Assembly (NCBI GenBank): GCA_030063045.1
Contig: JAQSEB010000097.1
Coordinates: forward strand, 186,001-250,000
Reading direction: 5' to 3'
DNA: 64,000 bases
From: Pratylenchus scribneri
Taxonomy: Eukaryota > Nematoda > Chromadorea > Rhabditida > Pratylenchidae
Part shown: positions 1 to 18,541 of the stretch, one piece after another
Numbering within the stretch: the stretch's first letter is position 1
Layout of the letters: each line of letters opens with the position of its first letter
Program-made: the position numbers and the translations under genes
The notes under the pieces: generated by a model
Database searches by the model: none
The model's input: only the letters and a program-made list of their open reading frames with translations
Told to the model about the DNA's origin: nothing

Positions 1-336
1 TGACTAGAAGGAAAAGTTTTAATTAAACAATTTATTAAAAATGGTTTTTAACCAAAATTCTTTCAAAATCCATTCTTTCTATTCTATTTGGCGCTTAAGC
101 ATAAGCATGACATAAGTAATGCAATTTTTATTTTAATATTTTTAAGCAGTTTTCCATTAATGCATTCATTTGTCTTTTTAATGCATTTTATTCATTTATT
201 CCATTTTAAATTTTTTTTGTATTTTATTCATTTTAAAAAGATTTTAACATCATCTTTATCAATTTATTTTCAATTTCAATCCTCATTCCTAATTCTTCCA
301 TCAAAAAATTTACTATCAAAATCCAAATAGTCCAAA

Positions 337-1285
337 ATGTCCATCATCAAAGCCATCATTTACTCAACCATCGTTTTGTTCATGTTTGGCGGTATGAACA
401 TCTTCATTGTGAACGAAATGAATGTCGGTGTTGAGGTGGATTATTCGATTTTTTAAATGGAAATTTTTACCAAATAGTGGAAAAGTTAAATACTACCTTG
501 GCAATTATTTGGCCAAAGCGCGATAAAGCAACCAATTCAACCCTAAAAATTCTTAAAAAGAAAAAAAAAGTTGTCTTAATAATTTTCTGAAAACTTAAAC
601 AATTTTTAAAATATCTCCAAAAATTCGTTTTATTATCACTCAAATACATTGAAATTCCAAAAAGACAAAATTTTAACAGAAATAGGACATTTGGGCTTTC
701 AAATAAGTATCCACATTTATTAATAAATTATTTTCCTTTTGGCTATGTTTTCAAAAGAATGCCCCAACTTATTCCCTACGGAGTAAAAAAATATCAAAAA
801 CATTTTAAATTAATTTACGGCAAATTATTATTTTAATTATTTTAAAAATAATCTACAAAATTAAAATTATGAATGAAAATTCTGATTTTAAATATAAGAA
901 TTTTGTGAACAAATTCCATAATATGATGAGTAAATTAATAGGTGTCCAATTAAAATTACTTTTTTTTATACATTTCACAAAAATTTTATCCATACATTTT
1001 TAGGCTTATCTTCTTCCACCTCCGCCTCCGCCTCATAATGTTCCGTTCCCGCAACCACTGCAATGCTTTGGTTTGCGCGAATTTGAGTGCAAAATGCAAG
1101 GAACGTATTGCAAATTTACCTTCGACTTTTACCAGAATGGATATTCACAATATAGCTGCAAATCAGCATGTGATGGATTAAAGGAAATGGAATGCAAAAA
1201 TCAAGCAAACTGCAAATATGCATCCATTATTACTCTCTACTACCACGGAGCTCCATCTCCATTACATGCTTGTGTGCCGAATTAA
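337..1285 (+). CDS. Small secreted cysteine-rich protein (two exons)
   Basis: Exon 1 (337-435) starts at an ATG and encodes about 33 residues: a short polar start, then a hydrophobic stretch with IVLFMF, typical of a signal peptide. Exon 2 (1004-1285) follows a TTTTTAG acceptor. It opens with a proline run (LPPPPPPH) and ends at TAA after about 93 residues. The mature part has eight cysteines, consistent with four disulphides, and no family I recognise. The join keeps frame if the donor is GAG|GTGGAT at 435/436. That donor is weak, and GTCGGT or GTTGAG one or two codons earlier would also keep phase. The intron is about 570 bp of AT-rich DNA. The size, secretion signal and cysteine content fit an extracellular or gland-secreted protein; a host-directed role is only a guess. 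Exon 2 is well supported, exon 1 moderately. Confidence 0.6.
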
Positions 1286-2539
1286 GAAGTGAAAAGAATG
1301 GAAAGAGAAATTCAATGATGAATTGATGATATAAAATTAATCGATAAAAAAAATTTAATTGAGTGAAATAAATTTGTTGCATTTAATTTTAATTATTTTT
1401 TGGGGGTCATAAAATTGGTTTCGTACGGGAGAAATTTTGGTTGAAATTTTTTACGTACAAAAAATTGGCCGCATCCAATTTTTTATTTCGTCAATTTTTT
1501 AAAATAGAATTCAATTTTTGCCAGTGGCAATTTTCCTAATTTTTCTAAACAAATTTGTTAACTTTAATTAACCTAGAATTTTGGCCATGGACTTGAATTA
1601 TCGAATCAGTATTCTGTAATTGCATAGCCTACTATGTGAGCTATCTATATATAAGCGCCATCGCTCAGTTAACCGTGTCCTTGTCCTTTCCAAAAATTAT
1701 TTACATTTTTTTAACTTTGAATTGTCCTCATCAGGCTCTTGCTGACCTCCAACTCCTCCCTCATTTTGATAAATTAAATCCATTTTTAGTGAACTTTGAT
1801 GACAAAAAAGAGTGAATTTTTGATGATGTTCTCCAGGGGAGGGAATTTGTGCCGAAAATGTCCATTCTCCGTAGCAGCATTTTTATAAAATATTAAATTA
1901 AAATTCAATGCAAATTTGTATTGAGGAATAATATTTCATTGAAGACCAAATTAGGACAGTTCTTAATTAATTCCACCAATTTTAATTCCTCAATTAGATA
2001 CTGTCTGGGGCCAAGATTCAAAAATCTCCGTCAGCAGAATCTCGTTTCGTTCGGGCTCTATCCTCTTCGAAGGTTAATACATATATGGGAGGGATATGGG
2101 AATAGGAGGGGGATTGGGATTTGAAATGCCAATGGCAACAAGGTAGAGGGAAAATGCAAATAAAGGAAGGCGAATGGATAGTTAAACGCAAATGAGGATG
2201 GTGAGCATTTATGGATGGTTTATGAAAATTTTTTTGTCGGTAAATTAGTTTTTTGAATATAACTTTTTTGTACTTGATCTTGTAGACATAAACCTTATAC
2301 CCTTTTTATAGAGCTCATCGGACTGAATGACTATTATAAAAGAAAATATAATAAAAATATGAATTTGGAAACAATCTACCTAATAGGCTAATGCTAATGG
2401 CTCCGTAATTTTATGGATCTCTCTTTTGGATTTGTGCCCTTTATAGGCTCTTTGAAAGAGAAGCAAATAGCCGATCAAATTTAATTAAAATGCGGATAAA
2501 TTCAGTATTCACTATTCAATGAATAATATTTTTCGTTAT
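1286..2539. other. Intergenic, no gene seen
   Basis: This is the gap between the 3' end of the secreted-protein gene and the 3' end of the minus-strand carrier gene. It is AT-rich, with short open frames that lack coding character. A TATA-like string (tatatataag) lies near 1646, but no gene follows it that I can support. Confidence 0.5.
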
Positions 2540-5500
2540 TTAGTATTCATCTCCTCGATTATTTTTTCCTTCCATCATTTGTTTATGTATTTCAAATTGC
2601 ATTTTTGCCATTTTATGCATGCTTTTTGGGAGCACCATTTCAGCACGTGCATAATCCTGCAAAAATAAAATATTGTTAAATTAAAATATAAAATACATGT
2701 AATAATATTTTTGTTACTTTCCTATTATTGTGGGGAGGAGGAAAGGCAAAGAAGATGATGAAGATGAGTGGATTTTGATTCATCTCTTTCTCATTTTCAT
2801 TCACACTCATCATTGGCTTCAGCTTTATCTTCTCATCCACATCATCATCTTCTTCACCATCTTCTTCTTCTTCGTTTCATCTTCTTAATCTTCCTCTTCA
2901 TCATCATCATTAATCATCATTATCTCATCATCAACATCATATTCTTCTTCATCATCTTTTCATCATTCATTTTCATCGTCTTTTTTTTTTATCATCTTCT
3001 TCTTCACTACCCCCTTCCGCCCCTCGATAATAGAAAAGTACCTTTTTTAAATATAAATTGTTATTTCCCGAATTCCATACCAATTCATCTAAAGTATCCA
3101 ATAGGGCTTTTCCCTTTGTCTCGGGTTGCAGAAAAATACCCGCAAATAAAGTTAGCAAGATCAAAGCAAATGGGATGACAAAATTATAAATTGGGGTGCC
3201 GCTTTCCTCCAGCGGTTGCATTATTAAAATTCCCGCAATTGTTCCAATATGGCGAAGGGAATGAAGACAGCCGAAGGCAATACAACGAATTACTGTAGGA
3301 AAACGCTGAGTTGTTACCTTAAATTTTATCAAATCCGCATTTTGTTCTATTCTATAAGCTAAGCTACCCTAAATGCTCTATTAAAATCCCTCCATCTCTA
3401 ATAATTTTCTCGCTGATTAAAAATATTTTAAAATTACTTTCTAATTTAAAAGTAATTCGATGAACATACTATGAGTAAGAAATTTACTTTGGATTTTTTT
3501 GATATCTTGTCATCTTTGTGGTAGAAATTGACAACTCATACCTTAAAAAGGACCAAGATCGCTGATAAATCTCGCCAAGGTAATTAAAATATAGAAAATT
3601 CACATTAAAATTTGTGTAAAAAACCCAAAAATGTTGACCTAAAAATTCTAAAAACCATTTTCAGCATGCTTTTTTTTATTTTCCTAAAAAATGAAAGCAT
3701 TTAATCATCGAAAAATAATTCCAAACCCTCTGGCAAGGTTGAAAAATAAATCCCCATTTCTAATAATTCCCCACTCTCTAATAATCCCTCAAATTTTGGG
3801 AAGAATAAAAATAATACCCCCAAGCGGTAATTACCTGGACAATATTCATCCAAAACAATGAGCCGTTAAGCATTCCGGCAATAATAACAAAAATCACAAC
3901 GATCAAATGAAGATGATCCAAATTGAAAATGCCGACCAAAACAATAACGATGCCGAAACAAAGACCCATCAATGAAAGTGAAAGAAGGAATTGAAAACGG
4001 CGCTAAAATTTTATGATTTATATGTGTAAAATTAATATTTTAATTACAGTGAACTTTTCGCAGTACATGTCCAGAAAAATTACCAAAATTGGAATAATCA
4101 TGCAGAATAAACCGTCAAGAAGGACCTATGGGCATAAAAAAATAATGGAAAAATGGATGGATGTGTTACGGATAATATTAGAAATTGGTGTATTTCCGGA
4201 AATACACCAAGCGCTGGGTTTTTTGGTAATCACGGCCTCTAGGTACCGGACAGACTCGAGAGTAGACAAAATCGATATCGATTCGCCATGATCGATTTTA
4301 TTTAAATGATTTCATTTTCAGACCAATTTAGAGCTAGGTTTAGGGCTAAGGTTTAGGGTTAGGGCTCGGAGCAAAGGAATCACGCGTAGCCGGAAGTAAA
4401 ACAGCATAAGTCATTATGAAAGTGAAATATTATAAATAAAATCGACCATGACGAATCGAATGAGCCTAATCTCAATTCTAGCCGATGCCTAGAAGCCGTG
4501 ATTTCTAAATAAAACCAACACAGCGCTTGGTGTATTTCCGGAATAATTTCCAATATTCGCAATAAAATATATACAATGTTGATTGAACTGAACGGAAAAT
4601 CACGGATAACATAAAAGTAGCAGATTCCAATCTGTGAAGAGGATTATAATAAGCTTTATAACCAATCAAATTGAAACCATGGAAAATGTGATCATTGATA
4701 AAATTTGCATCAATGACTGCTTCGCAAAACGCATTCGGGAAAAAAGATCGTAAAATGAGACCATTCTATCCATTTTTTCATGCGGTAATTCCGATAAATT
4801 TTTTGCACTGAATTCCACTTCCGTATTATTCCATCGTTTATTGGCCAAGTCATTCAGAACCTATAATAATAGTGAAAATTATAATCAGTAATTTTTTTTA
4901 AATAATTGACTCACATGACTGGCTTCATTAAAAAAGCCTCGGGCAATGAGCCAACGGGGACTAAATCAAATGTATTAAATATTTCAAATTCGTCTTAATT
5001 AGGATTACGCCACCGACGATCAGGGGGCCAGATTGTCGGATCGAGGTCAGGGTTGGCCTTTTTGATTTATATAGAATTTTTTCTAGCAAAAAATGTATAA
5101 CCAGTGAAAAAATTTTAATCCAAAATATAAAAATTTTGTCCAAATATGGAAAAATTTTAGCCAAAAATGAAATTTTTTACCGAAATTTCATACTACAAAA
5201 ATTCAGTGAAAATTTCCTTCAGTATCCCATTTTCCTGGATATATGCAATAATATGGGGTGCTTGTCCCAACACCTGACAGTGTCGGAGGTTATCATACCT
5301 GGCCCTGCCTGGTTCGGAGGTAAATGCTAAAAATGGTGGTCGGGTGCGCATCCCTAATTTTTATTACGGCTTTTATGATAGCACTATCACCTTTCATGAA
5401 ACAACATAAATGCCATAATTATGGGCGATGTTATTAGATTAAGGAAAACAAAGAACATTTGCCAGTCTTTGGTGAGATGCGCAATTCCGCCAATCAGGAA

Positions 5501-7655
5501 ACTGGCTATATGCTGCACAAAGCAGGCTACCGGAATCATTCGATATCTTTTGTGAACATTTCATCAAATTATTTATTTTTTTTATTTTACTGATCATTCG
5601 TATATTCCATTGCCAATGTCAGTGATTCAACTTCGAGAATGCCATATAAGAATCCATTGATACTCTGGCAAATGGCATAAAATTGCCAAGATGTTGAGGC
5701 GATCGTCAAACTATTGAGTATGCAAAAAGTATATAGATATGTAGGAAGGATTTTTATAATAGTGTCATTATTTTTTTGCTTTAAAATGCATTTTTAAGAA
5801 TCTTAATACACACCAAACAGTTTTATGGCTATAAAATTAAGTAATGATGAATAGTTTCCGAGCAAACGACAATATTACTAGGATTTTTGCGTGATTCCTC
5901 TTTTGCGCCGCCAATGCTGTAACTAAGGTAGGGCTAAGATTAGGATTAGGTTAGGGCTTGCATGGGATTAAGGTTAAGGTTTAGGGCTAGGTAGGATTAG
6001 TGGTAGGGCTGTTTGAATTGTCTTTATACTTTTTCCTATAGGGCGGCGTAAATGAGGACTAACCGATTTTTGGCATAACTTTAATTAAACGAACCAGCTA
6101 GAAATACATACGCCCAACTGCGAAATATAAAAGAGACATTGTCGACCGAATTTATCGCCAATATGGCCGCCAACAATTGAGCCAATCATCAAAGAGATGG
6201 CTTGCAAAATTTGAATTGTTTCTGGCTTATCGCCGTCCTCGCAAATCAGACGAAGTGAAGCAACAATGGCTAAAAATGCATAATTAAAATTAATACTAAT
6301 TTCAAGGAAATTTTTTTTGGTACAATTAAATTCAGTGGAATCTTTGATTGGCTGAATGGCGCTACAATTTGTACGGATAAATTCACAGCTGGATTCATTG
6401 GTTGGCGCATAAATAATTGTTGAAATCACTGCATTGCCGCCATCCCCAGTTGAATTGCTGGTTTCGGCCAAATCACATTTCCAATTGGGCTCCACAGAAC
6501 CAACCAAATTTATGAAGGAGAAATTGCCTAAAAATATAAAAATATATAAAGAATATTTCCTTCAATTTTTAAAATGATACCAAAACCATTATAATTGGTT
6601 GAATAATTGAATTTCTAAGTAAGTTTCGGGGCTCATCAAGGGGTCGTCATAGTTATTGTTAAGTGCGCAGAGGGTTCTATAGTAAAGCGCGGGGACCCGT
6701 ACCCAGTGCCTATCCTCCTGTTTCTCAGAGTTGAAAGTTGGAAATGGAAAATGGGGAGGAAAAAGGACTGTCGTATCCGTATCCCGCGGGATATTAAAGG
6801 GAAAGTGGGGAAAAGCTGGTTGATTGGAGATCTCCTCTGTGGCTGCCGAACTGACTGATTAACGAGAGAATGGCTGCGTTTATATTGGCCGGATAAGGGG
6901 CGGAGATGGGATGGATCTGGGATAGTTAATGGAGAGTCCGAATGGACTATAACCCAAACCATATGTAGGCCACAACCCCGGAGAGGGTCTCTTCCTTACA
7001 CTATTTTACACCGTAGGTTAAAAATCGAACGAAAAGTGCCCACTCAAAAGAAAATTTTTGCAGAAAATAGCTCTGCAGGGAAAAAATTAAGCTAAAAGTA
7101 GCCTAGCAGAGAGAAATTTTAATAAAATTTTGTCGTGCAGCGAGAAATTTTAGCCAAAAAGTATAAAAATAGGAAAAATATCAAAATTTTAAAAATGGGG
7201 CATTTGGGGTGGCAGAGGGGCAAAAAGGGAGCAAAATCCTAAAAAAGGGCCAAATGACCCCCGTGGAAGGGGGGGGGGGGGGGGGATGATATTTCTGAGA
7301 GTCCTGCTGCTGGGTTGGACAGATTCGATTATTCGAACGGGTCGATTTGAAAACCCAATTTAAAATTCATCTCACCGCCCCATTCCACTTGAGCAAAAAC
7401 AATGCAAATTGAGACAAAAATTTGATAGGCACCAAATGGATTAATTCGATCCAAAACTTCTTCAAAATGACTGTATTTTATGGTGTCATTCTTCTCTTGC
7501 TGCTGATTATTTGTAATTTTCATCTGTTGGCTTAAATTATTTTTAATATGGAATAATTTTTTAAATTTTACTAACATTTTTTCAATATTATTTTTTGACC
7601 GATTGCGCAAATTGTACCCATCTTCATCGTTTGGATTTGGATGGATGGTCGACAT
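2540..7655 (-). CDS. SLC22-like major facilitator superfamily transporter
   Basis: Ten exons were placed: 7376-7655, 6095-6527, 5591-5710, 5391-5546, 4915-4960, 4678-4860, 4048-4125, 3835-4002, 3081-3305 and 2540-2656, about 600 residues. Phases agree at every junction. The protein begins MSTIHPNPND and has the SLC22 feature set: an N-terminal FEEVLDRINPFGAYQ segment, a large glycosylatable Cys-rich first extracellular loop, the MFS motif GGHIGDKFGRQ, SPRWLIARG, FPTVIR and the late motif PETKGKALLDTLDEL. It should be a 12-span plasma-membrane carrier for organic cations, anions or zwitterions; the substrate cannot be read from sequence. The last exon adds a basic tail ending RGDEY. The junction between exon 4678-4860 and exon 4048-4125 is doubtful, because the loop between spans 7 and 8 is shorter than in the family. 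A small exon may be missing there, where an inverted-repeat element sits. Confidence 0.88.
2752..3003. repeat. Low-complexity pyrimidine tract in the last carrier intron
   Basis: The plus strand is dominated by degenerate (TCATC)n and (CTT)n for about 250 bp. It yields a long but meaningless His/Leu/Phe-rich frame on the plus strand. It lies inside the last intron (2657-3080) of the minus-strand carrier. Confidence 0.75.
4178..4559. repeat. Inverted-repeat element with telomere-like core
   Basis: The left arm (about 4195-4255) contains tccggaaatacaccaagcg, followed by a related 'atcacggcctctagg' block. The right arm (about 4490-4542) is the reverse complement with a few differences and ends tgtatttccgga. 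The centre (about 4332-4372) reads as degenerate telomere-like DNA, including tttagggttagggct. The element lies in an intron of the SLC22-like gene. No target-site duplication was found. The arms look like those of a non-autonomous DNA transposon, but no family is assigned. Confidence 0.7.
5891..6060. repeat. Short inverted-repeat element with telomere-like core
   Basis: The left arm carries cctcttttgcgccgcc (5897-5912). The right arm carries ggcggcgtaaatgagg (6042-6057), its reverse complement with two mismatches. Between them are repeated ttagg/tagggct units, for example attaggattaggttaggg. The element is intronic in the SLC22-like gene, between exons 6095-6527 and 5591-5710. Confidence 0.65.
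7269..7285 (+). repeat. Poly-G run of 17
   Basis: This uninterrupted guanine tract lies in otherwise AT-rich DNA in intron 1 of the carrier gene. It is a candidate G-quadruplex and a likely place for length errors. Confidence 0.8.
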
Positions 7656-8150
7656 TGGTGAATATAATTTTTTTTGTTGGCTACAATCAAAACAATATGA
7701 GCCGAAAAGGATGGTCTCTCCTTATCGCAAGCAATAAAATTCACAGAAAAGGGTTATTAATTAGATGGCTAGCTTAAATAAATTTTGTTTAATGGAAACA
7801 CCAAAAATAAATGAACATTTGGTTATGAAAAAATTAAAGGCTTCAAAAATGATGAATTTTGGAGACGAAAATTTATGCTAAATTCACAAATATTTTATGG
7901 GTAAATTAAATAAAATAATACAATATTATCTAAATTTTAATATTTAATAATGGTTATTATTTTTTACCAACAAAATAGGTTTTAACAAATCAGAAACCGG
8001 TTATAGACCATCGATTTCGAATTTGTTAGTAGTCAAAAACTAGAATTTTCGTTGGTAAAAAGAATAATTTTTGTTGGTAAAAAATATTTTCCTTTGGTTG
8101 TAAAATTAATTTTAATTAAATTTAAGTTCCATTTCACATCATTAGTGTGA

Positions 8151-14012
<5,862 letters not shown>

Positions 14013-15152
14013 TTTTTTCCAAAATTTGATGACCCTAATTTATAGGCGCCGATAAAGTGGAATTCTAAATTATAGGCCTATAAGGAAAAGAAAATTATGC
14101 AAAGTTTTTCAAAATTGAATTTTGCTAACAAAGATAAGTCCAAAAATTGGTCGAAATGTGATTAAATTAAATTTTCAGTAATTTTATAATATCAAATAAA
14201 CGGCCAAAATTGCTCGGGGCATTTTTTTGGACTTTTTTCGCAATACTAAATGGACATTAACATCGACCTCATATGCAAAATACACATATAAATTAAAATT
14301 TTTGTAATCTATACAACCTAAATTATACGCATGTGGGCCATAAAAATTTTAATTATAATTGGTATAAATTTTTTATATTAATTTGCTCTGGCACCCATTA
14401 TAAAATCCGATGCTTTGGCTATTTTCTAGGTCGGAAAAAAACAATATATAAATACCTAAATAAGAAATTATCATTCCATTTCACTAAAATTTTTTATAAA
14501 ATATTGAAAATTAAAATTTTACAAAATAGTAAAAACTAAAAGCATCGTATATATTGCTTTGTTAAAAATTTGCGGCTTAACAACGAAAAATCAATAGAAA
14601 TTCATTAAAAAAGGAAAATTCTCTATGGCCCATTGGCCATATTTGTCTTTTTCTATACATTTCCATCTCTTTCTCTCGAATAATAGTTCCCCTATATTTC
14701 TTTAACATTTTTTGTTTCTCTCCTTACATTTTTTTTGCGTTAAAATTGATGAATGGAATTGTGGTTGGTCTTGCCACGATCCGTTTCATTAAAAATATTT
14801 TATTAATACAAAAACTTATAAAAAAATAAAAGAATCTTGAATGGATTAAATTTTCTAGTAAAATTTTAAAATTAACCGTAAAATCATTTATTTTATACGG
14901 AAATTAATTTACAAATTAATAAAAACTAATTTTTAAAAACAGAAAAAATATAATTGGTTTGCTTAATTCTGAATTTTTTATGTTCTTGCGCGTCCACAGA
15001 TAAATAAGATTTAGACGAATATAAATTGCACAATTTTATCAATAATTCTAATAATTTCAATGATTATATTTAATGCAATAAGCATTTCCATGAATAAAAT
15101 TTAATTTTTATATGAATTCATCCTATAAGTTTTCATTTTTTCATTCATCAAT
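14013..15152. other. Region between p38 and the F-box-like genes, no gene seen
   Basis: This AT-rich stretch should contain the p38 5' UTR and promoter; both flanking genes are on the minus strand. No open frame with coding character was found on either strand. Confidence 0.5.
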
Positions 15153-17874
15153 TCAATATTGTTTTCTTAATTTTCCAGAACATGTTGGCTCATCTTCATC
15201 ATAATTTGTTGCCTTTCTCTTCATTCCAAACTTATTCGAATTTTTGCATTTCATTCCAACATTGTTGTCATTCTTCTGTGTAATTTTATTTTAAAATTTT
15301 CTTAAGTAAAATATTTTATTTTTGCCACTAGAAATATTTTTGATTCTATAAATTGAATGATTTTCGGATAAAAAAATTAAAATTTCTCAATTATTTTAGG
15401 GAAGAATAATTTCCAATATTTGTAGCTATTTCTATTTCTAATCATTTGTAATTTTTACCTTTTGTTTTTGGATTTTGTCGCCAACATTTTTTTCGATCCT
15501 TTTCGGTGCTTTCGATTTGTTGGCATTCGATGATATGGCCAATATCATTTTGCCCAATGTATTATCAATCTTTTTGAACAAAATTTATTGGTTTATAAAA
15601 ATTAAAAAAATTTTCTATAGGAGCTTTTTAGACTTACTTTTTTTTTGGTCAGATTAAGGGTTGACATTCTTATGGTTCCCATTTTTGATGAAAATTTTAT
15701 ACCTTATTATGTTTTAAGGGTGTCTCCGATCACCGATATTGGAAAAAAATTAATAAAGATTTTCTTTTTGGTCAACCTCGTCGACATCTTGGTCATCTCT
15801 GAAAATACATTACAATCTAACTTGAAATTACAGGTATCGGTTCATTATCCTTATTTACGTAGCTAGGATTCAAGAATACGGGTTTTATTAGTGATTTGAA
15901 TTATTTAAAGGGTTTTATAAAATGGTTTCGAGATTCGAACAAGAAAGAGAGTGAATCGATTTTTAGAACATTTTTGTTCTAATTGATCTCCTAAAAAATA
16001 AATTCTTTTCAGTTTTTCTAATTCACATTCACATTTGTTTTTTGTTACCTTTCTCCATTGGATTTTGATTCCATTAATTTTTTTTGGTGTGCCTGCAAAT
16101 CCTACTACAACATCGAACAAATATTCTCCACTGGTTGGAATATTGGCCAAAGTGAATTCCAATTTCTTTTTCCAAGTTTTTGCCGAAAGAATATAAATAT
16201 TTTTTTCGTCGAAATTTACAAATTTTCCGCCTTAATAAAATTTCGTCAATCAAATTTAAATGAATAAACATTTATAACCTTCTGGTATTCCTTTGCTACA
16301 AACATTCCAAATTTTGTTGATTGGACGAGATAAATATTTGTCCTCGATCAAATTAATTTCGATTGATTCAAGAAATTCATTTGGAAATCTATTAAATAAA
16401 AAATAATTCAAAATTTTTATTATTTTTGCTACTATCGTTTACATCCCTTTTTCCTTTTCCTCAAGACCGAAAACTTTTAGCTCATCTAGCTTAGGTTTAG
16501 GGTCATTAGGGATAGATTATAGTACGGATAATTTTTTACTTTGTATTTGAAATATCGCTGATCAAAAATTCGGCATAATTCTTTGGAAGGTCAAGGTTAC
16601 CAAAATATTTTGGTTGCTTTATTTTCAGTTTGAAATATTGAAATTGGCTAAATTCGGCTCCGCGACGCAAAAACATGTCCAATCTGTAGTTCCAAAAAAT
16701 TCCATTTTTCGCCTCTAATTTGGTGCCTTTTTGCTTGGGCGGAACAGGTGTATTCGATAATTCTTCTTCCACAATAAATTTGACGACATCATCCGAAGAC
16801 TGAATTAAAGTTATTTTCAAAATTATTTAAACCAATTTTTCTTTGAAATAAACCTGCATTTTCCATTGTGAAATTTGAAGAAATCGAATTAATTTCGGCG
16901 AATGATCCAAATGAATCGTAATTTCAAACCAATTTTTCTTATCCATTTTGTTCACCACAATCAATTTAAATTCATAACCAGAGTAATATTTTTTCAATTC
17001 TCCATCAAAAATGCGCAAAAATTGGCCATTTTCCGTGTCCAATTCCATAGATTCGAATATGATTCGGCCTCCAATTGGCTTATAATTCTTCTTGTTTAAT
17101 AATGGCAAAAAAAATGTTGGAAGTGGTGTCGCCATAAAATTCATTTCAATTTGTTGAAGCATCATTTGTGCCGCCGAACTAAAATTATTTATAGAATTTC
17201 GCAAACATTACTGTAAATTTAATAGTCTTTTTTAAATAGATGAAAATCTAATTAAATAAGAATTAATCGAGAATTAGTCCCAAAAATGAGAACGAATCGA
17301 TTAAGTATACCGTGAATTTGCCAAATGCGAGAGTAATAATCCAACGAAATTTTCAGGAATCCCATTCATTCTTCTATCCATCCAGAAACATATCGCCGTT
17401 TTGATGTTATCCAAGCACCATATCTCAAAAGTGCTAGTAATTGCGGTTTCCATTCAATTTCATGTCCAATATTCAATTCTTCTTGACCATTTTCTTCTTC
17501 CTCATCTGTTTCATTTTCTTCCTCGTCATCTTCATCGTCATCATCTTTATCATCTTTTTTCAATGAGTCAACATATTCATTAAGAGACTAAAAGAAAACG
17601 AGGAACATTTAACAATTTATTAAATGTTCTTTTTATTGGTTAATTTCAGCTTATTATTAAAATAATCTGAATATTTTTAAACCGTTTTAATGCGTTGAAT
17701 TGTGCGCCGAATTCTGGGCGAATTATTTTGGTAAATTGCCCGGGTGGGAACATTCACCAAAACATTGATGGCATCGGCCAATGGCAAACATTTGTGAATT
17801 TCAGCCAATAATTCAGGCGGCAAGCGGCGCCGAATAATCGGCATTCGACGCTGAATAATTTGATTCTCATTCAT
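15153..17874 (-). CDS. F-box-like protein, tandem copy 1, with one frameshift
   Basis: Exons: 17683-17874, 17311-17587, 16854-17178, 16540-16799, 16279-16388, 16049-16230, 15459-15569 and 15153-15275 (about 526 codons). Exon 1 encodes RRLPPELLAEIHKCLPLADA, an F-box-like motif that would dock on a Skp1-type adaptor of a ubiquitin ligase. The rest is nematode-specific. It contains a very acidic stretch in exon 2, a repeated element (W-x-x-x-LL/FLR-x-G) in exons 2 and 4, and a Lys/Arg-rich C-terminus ending LRKQY. All junctions agree in phase except exon 2, which is 277 nt where the sister copy has 272. Relative to the sister it carries a 4-nt shortfall around 17375-17400, shifting the frame before the conserved PENF segment. 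The gene is therefore either recently broken, an assembly error, or spliced differently there. Exon 15153-15275 is confirmed by a homologous last exon in copy 2. Confidence 0.65.
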
Positions 17875-18541
17875 TTTTGAATGAGTTTTAATTTTAAATC
17901 TTTGAATTTTAAAATTTAATAGAATTAGAATTTTAATATAATGCAATTCCGGATAGATTTAAAACTTAAAATCATTGGATTTATTGCCAATAATTTTCTA
18001 CACTTTACACAGATATTATTAGTACTTTTGTGTCTATGCCTATTCTTTAAATTAAAGCCATATTTTTGGAAAACCAAATTATGAAGCATACGATTTGTTG
18101 ACCAAAATTTGACTCTTTTAAGACAAAATCAAATAAGGCAAGTGGTTTATTGTTTATACTAAAATGCTTTGCTCTCATAAGTCAGGTGGTCTATATTGAT
18201 TGCTTTACCCATTTTATTATCTTCAATTCCTCTCGATTATTTTCCTTTTCATCACCATTCAATGGTATCAAATCAATATATTATTTAAAAGACTGTGTAA
18301 AGTAAAATTAGTTGAATTTCCATTATTGATAATTTTTGTCCTGCCAAAATTTTATCAAAAAAGTCAGTGTAAAATAATTGCGATTATAATAAGATAGAAT
18401 TGGGTAGCTTTTTCGGCCTTTCTTCCCATCATCGAGGCAAGAGTAGTAATTTGGATTTTTCATTTGTTAGAAATGGAAATAAATGGGAAAAATCAGGGTT
18501 GTTTGGCCTAATAAGCCGGAATGTTCATTTTTCATGCGCAA
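17875..18541. other. Spacer between the tandem F-box-like copies
   Basis: This AT-rich spacer probably holds the promoter of copy 1 and the 3' end of copy 2. No gene was seen. Confidence 0.5.

Noticed and set aside
88..330. 80-codon open frame before the first gene
   Set aside because: It is a Phe/Ile/His-rich translation of an ATT-rich tract and has no usual ATG context. The ATG at 337 begins a better signal-peptide exon.
2768..3178. 136-codon plus-strand frame rich in His, Leu and Phe
   Set aside because: It is an artefact of the TCATC/CTT low-complexity tract and overlaps a well-supported carrier exon on the other strand.
5020..5330. GC-richer patch that might be another inverted-repeat element
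   Set aside because: The two GC-rich ends pair poorly and no duplication is seen. It is left as intron sequence of the carrier gene.
6636..6962. 108-codon minus-strand frame in carrier intron 1
   Set aside because: The region is GC-richer than its surroundings but shows no domain. Direct joining of the flanking exons gives the expected EWGGNFSF sequence.
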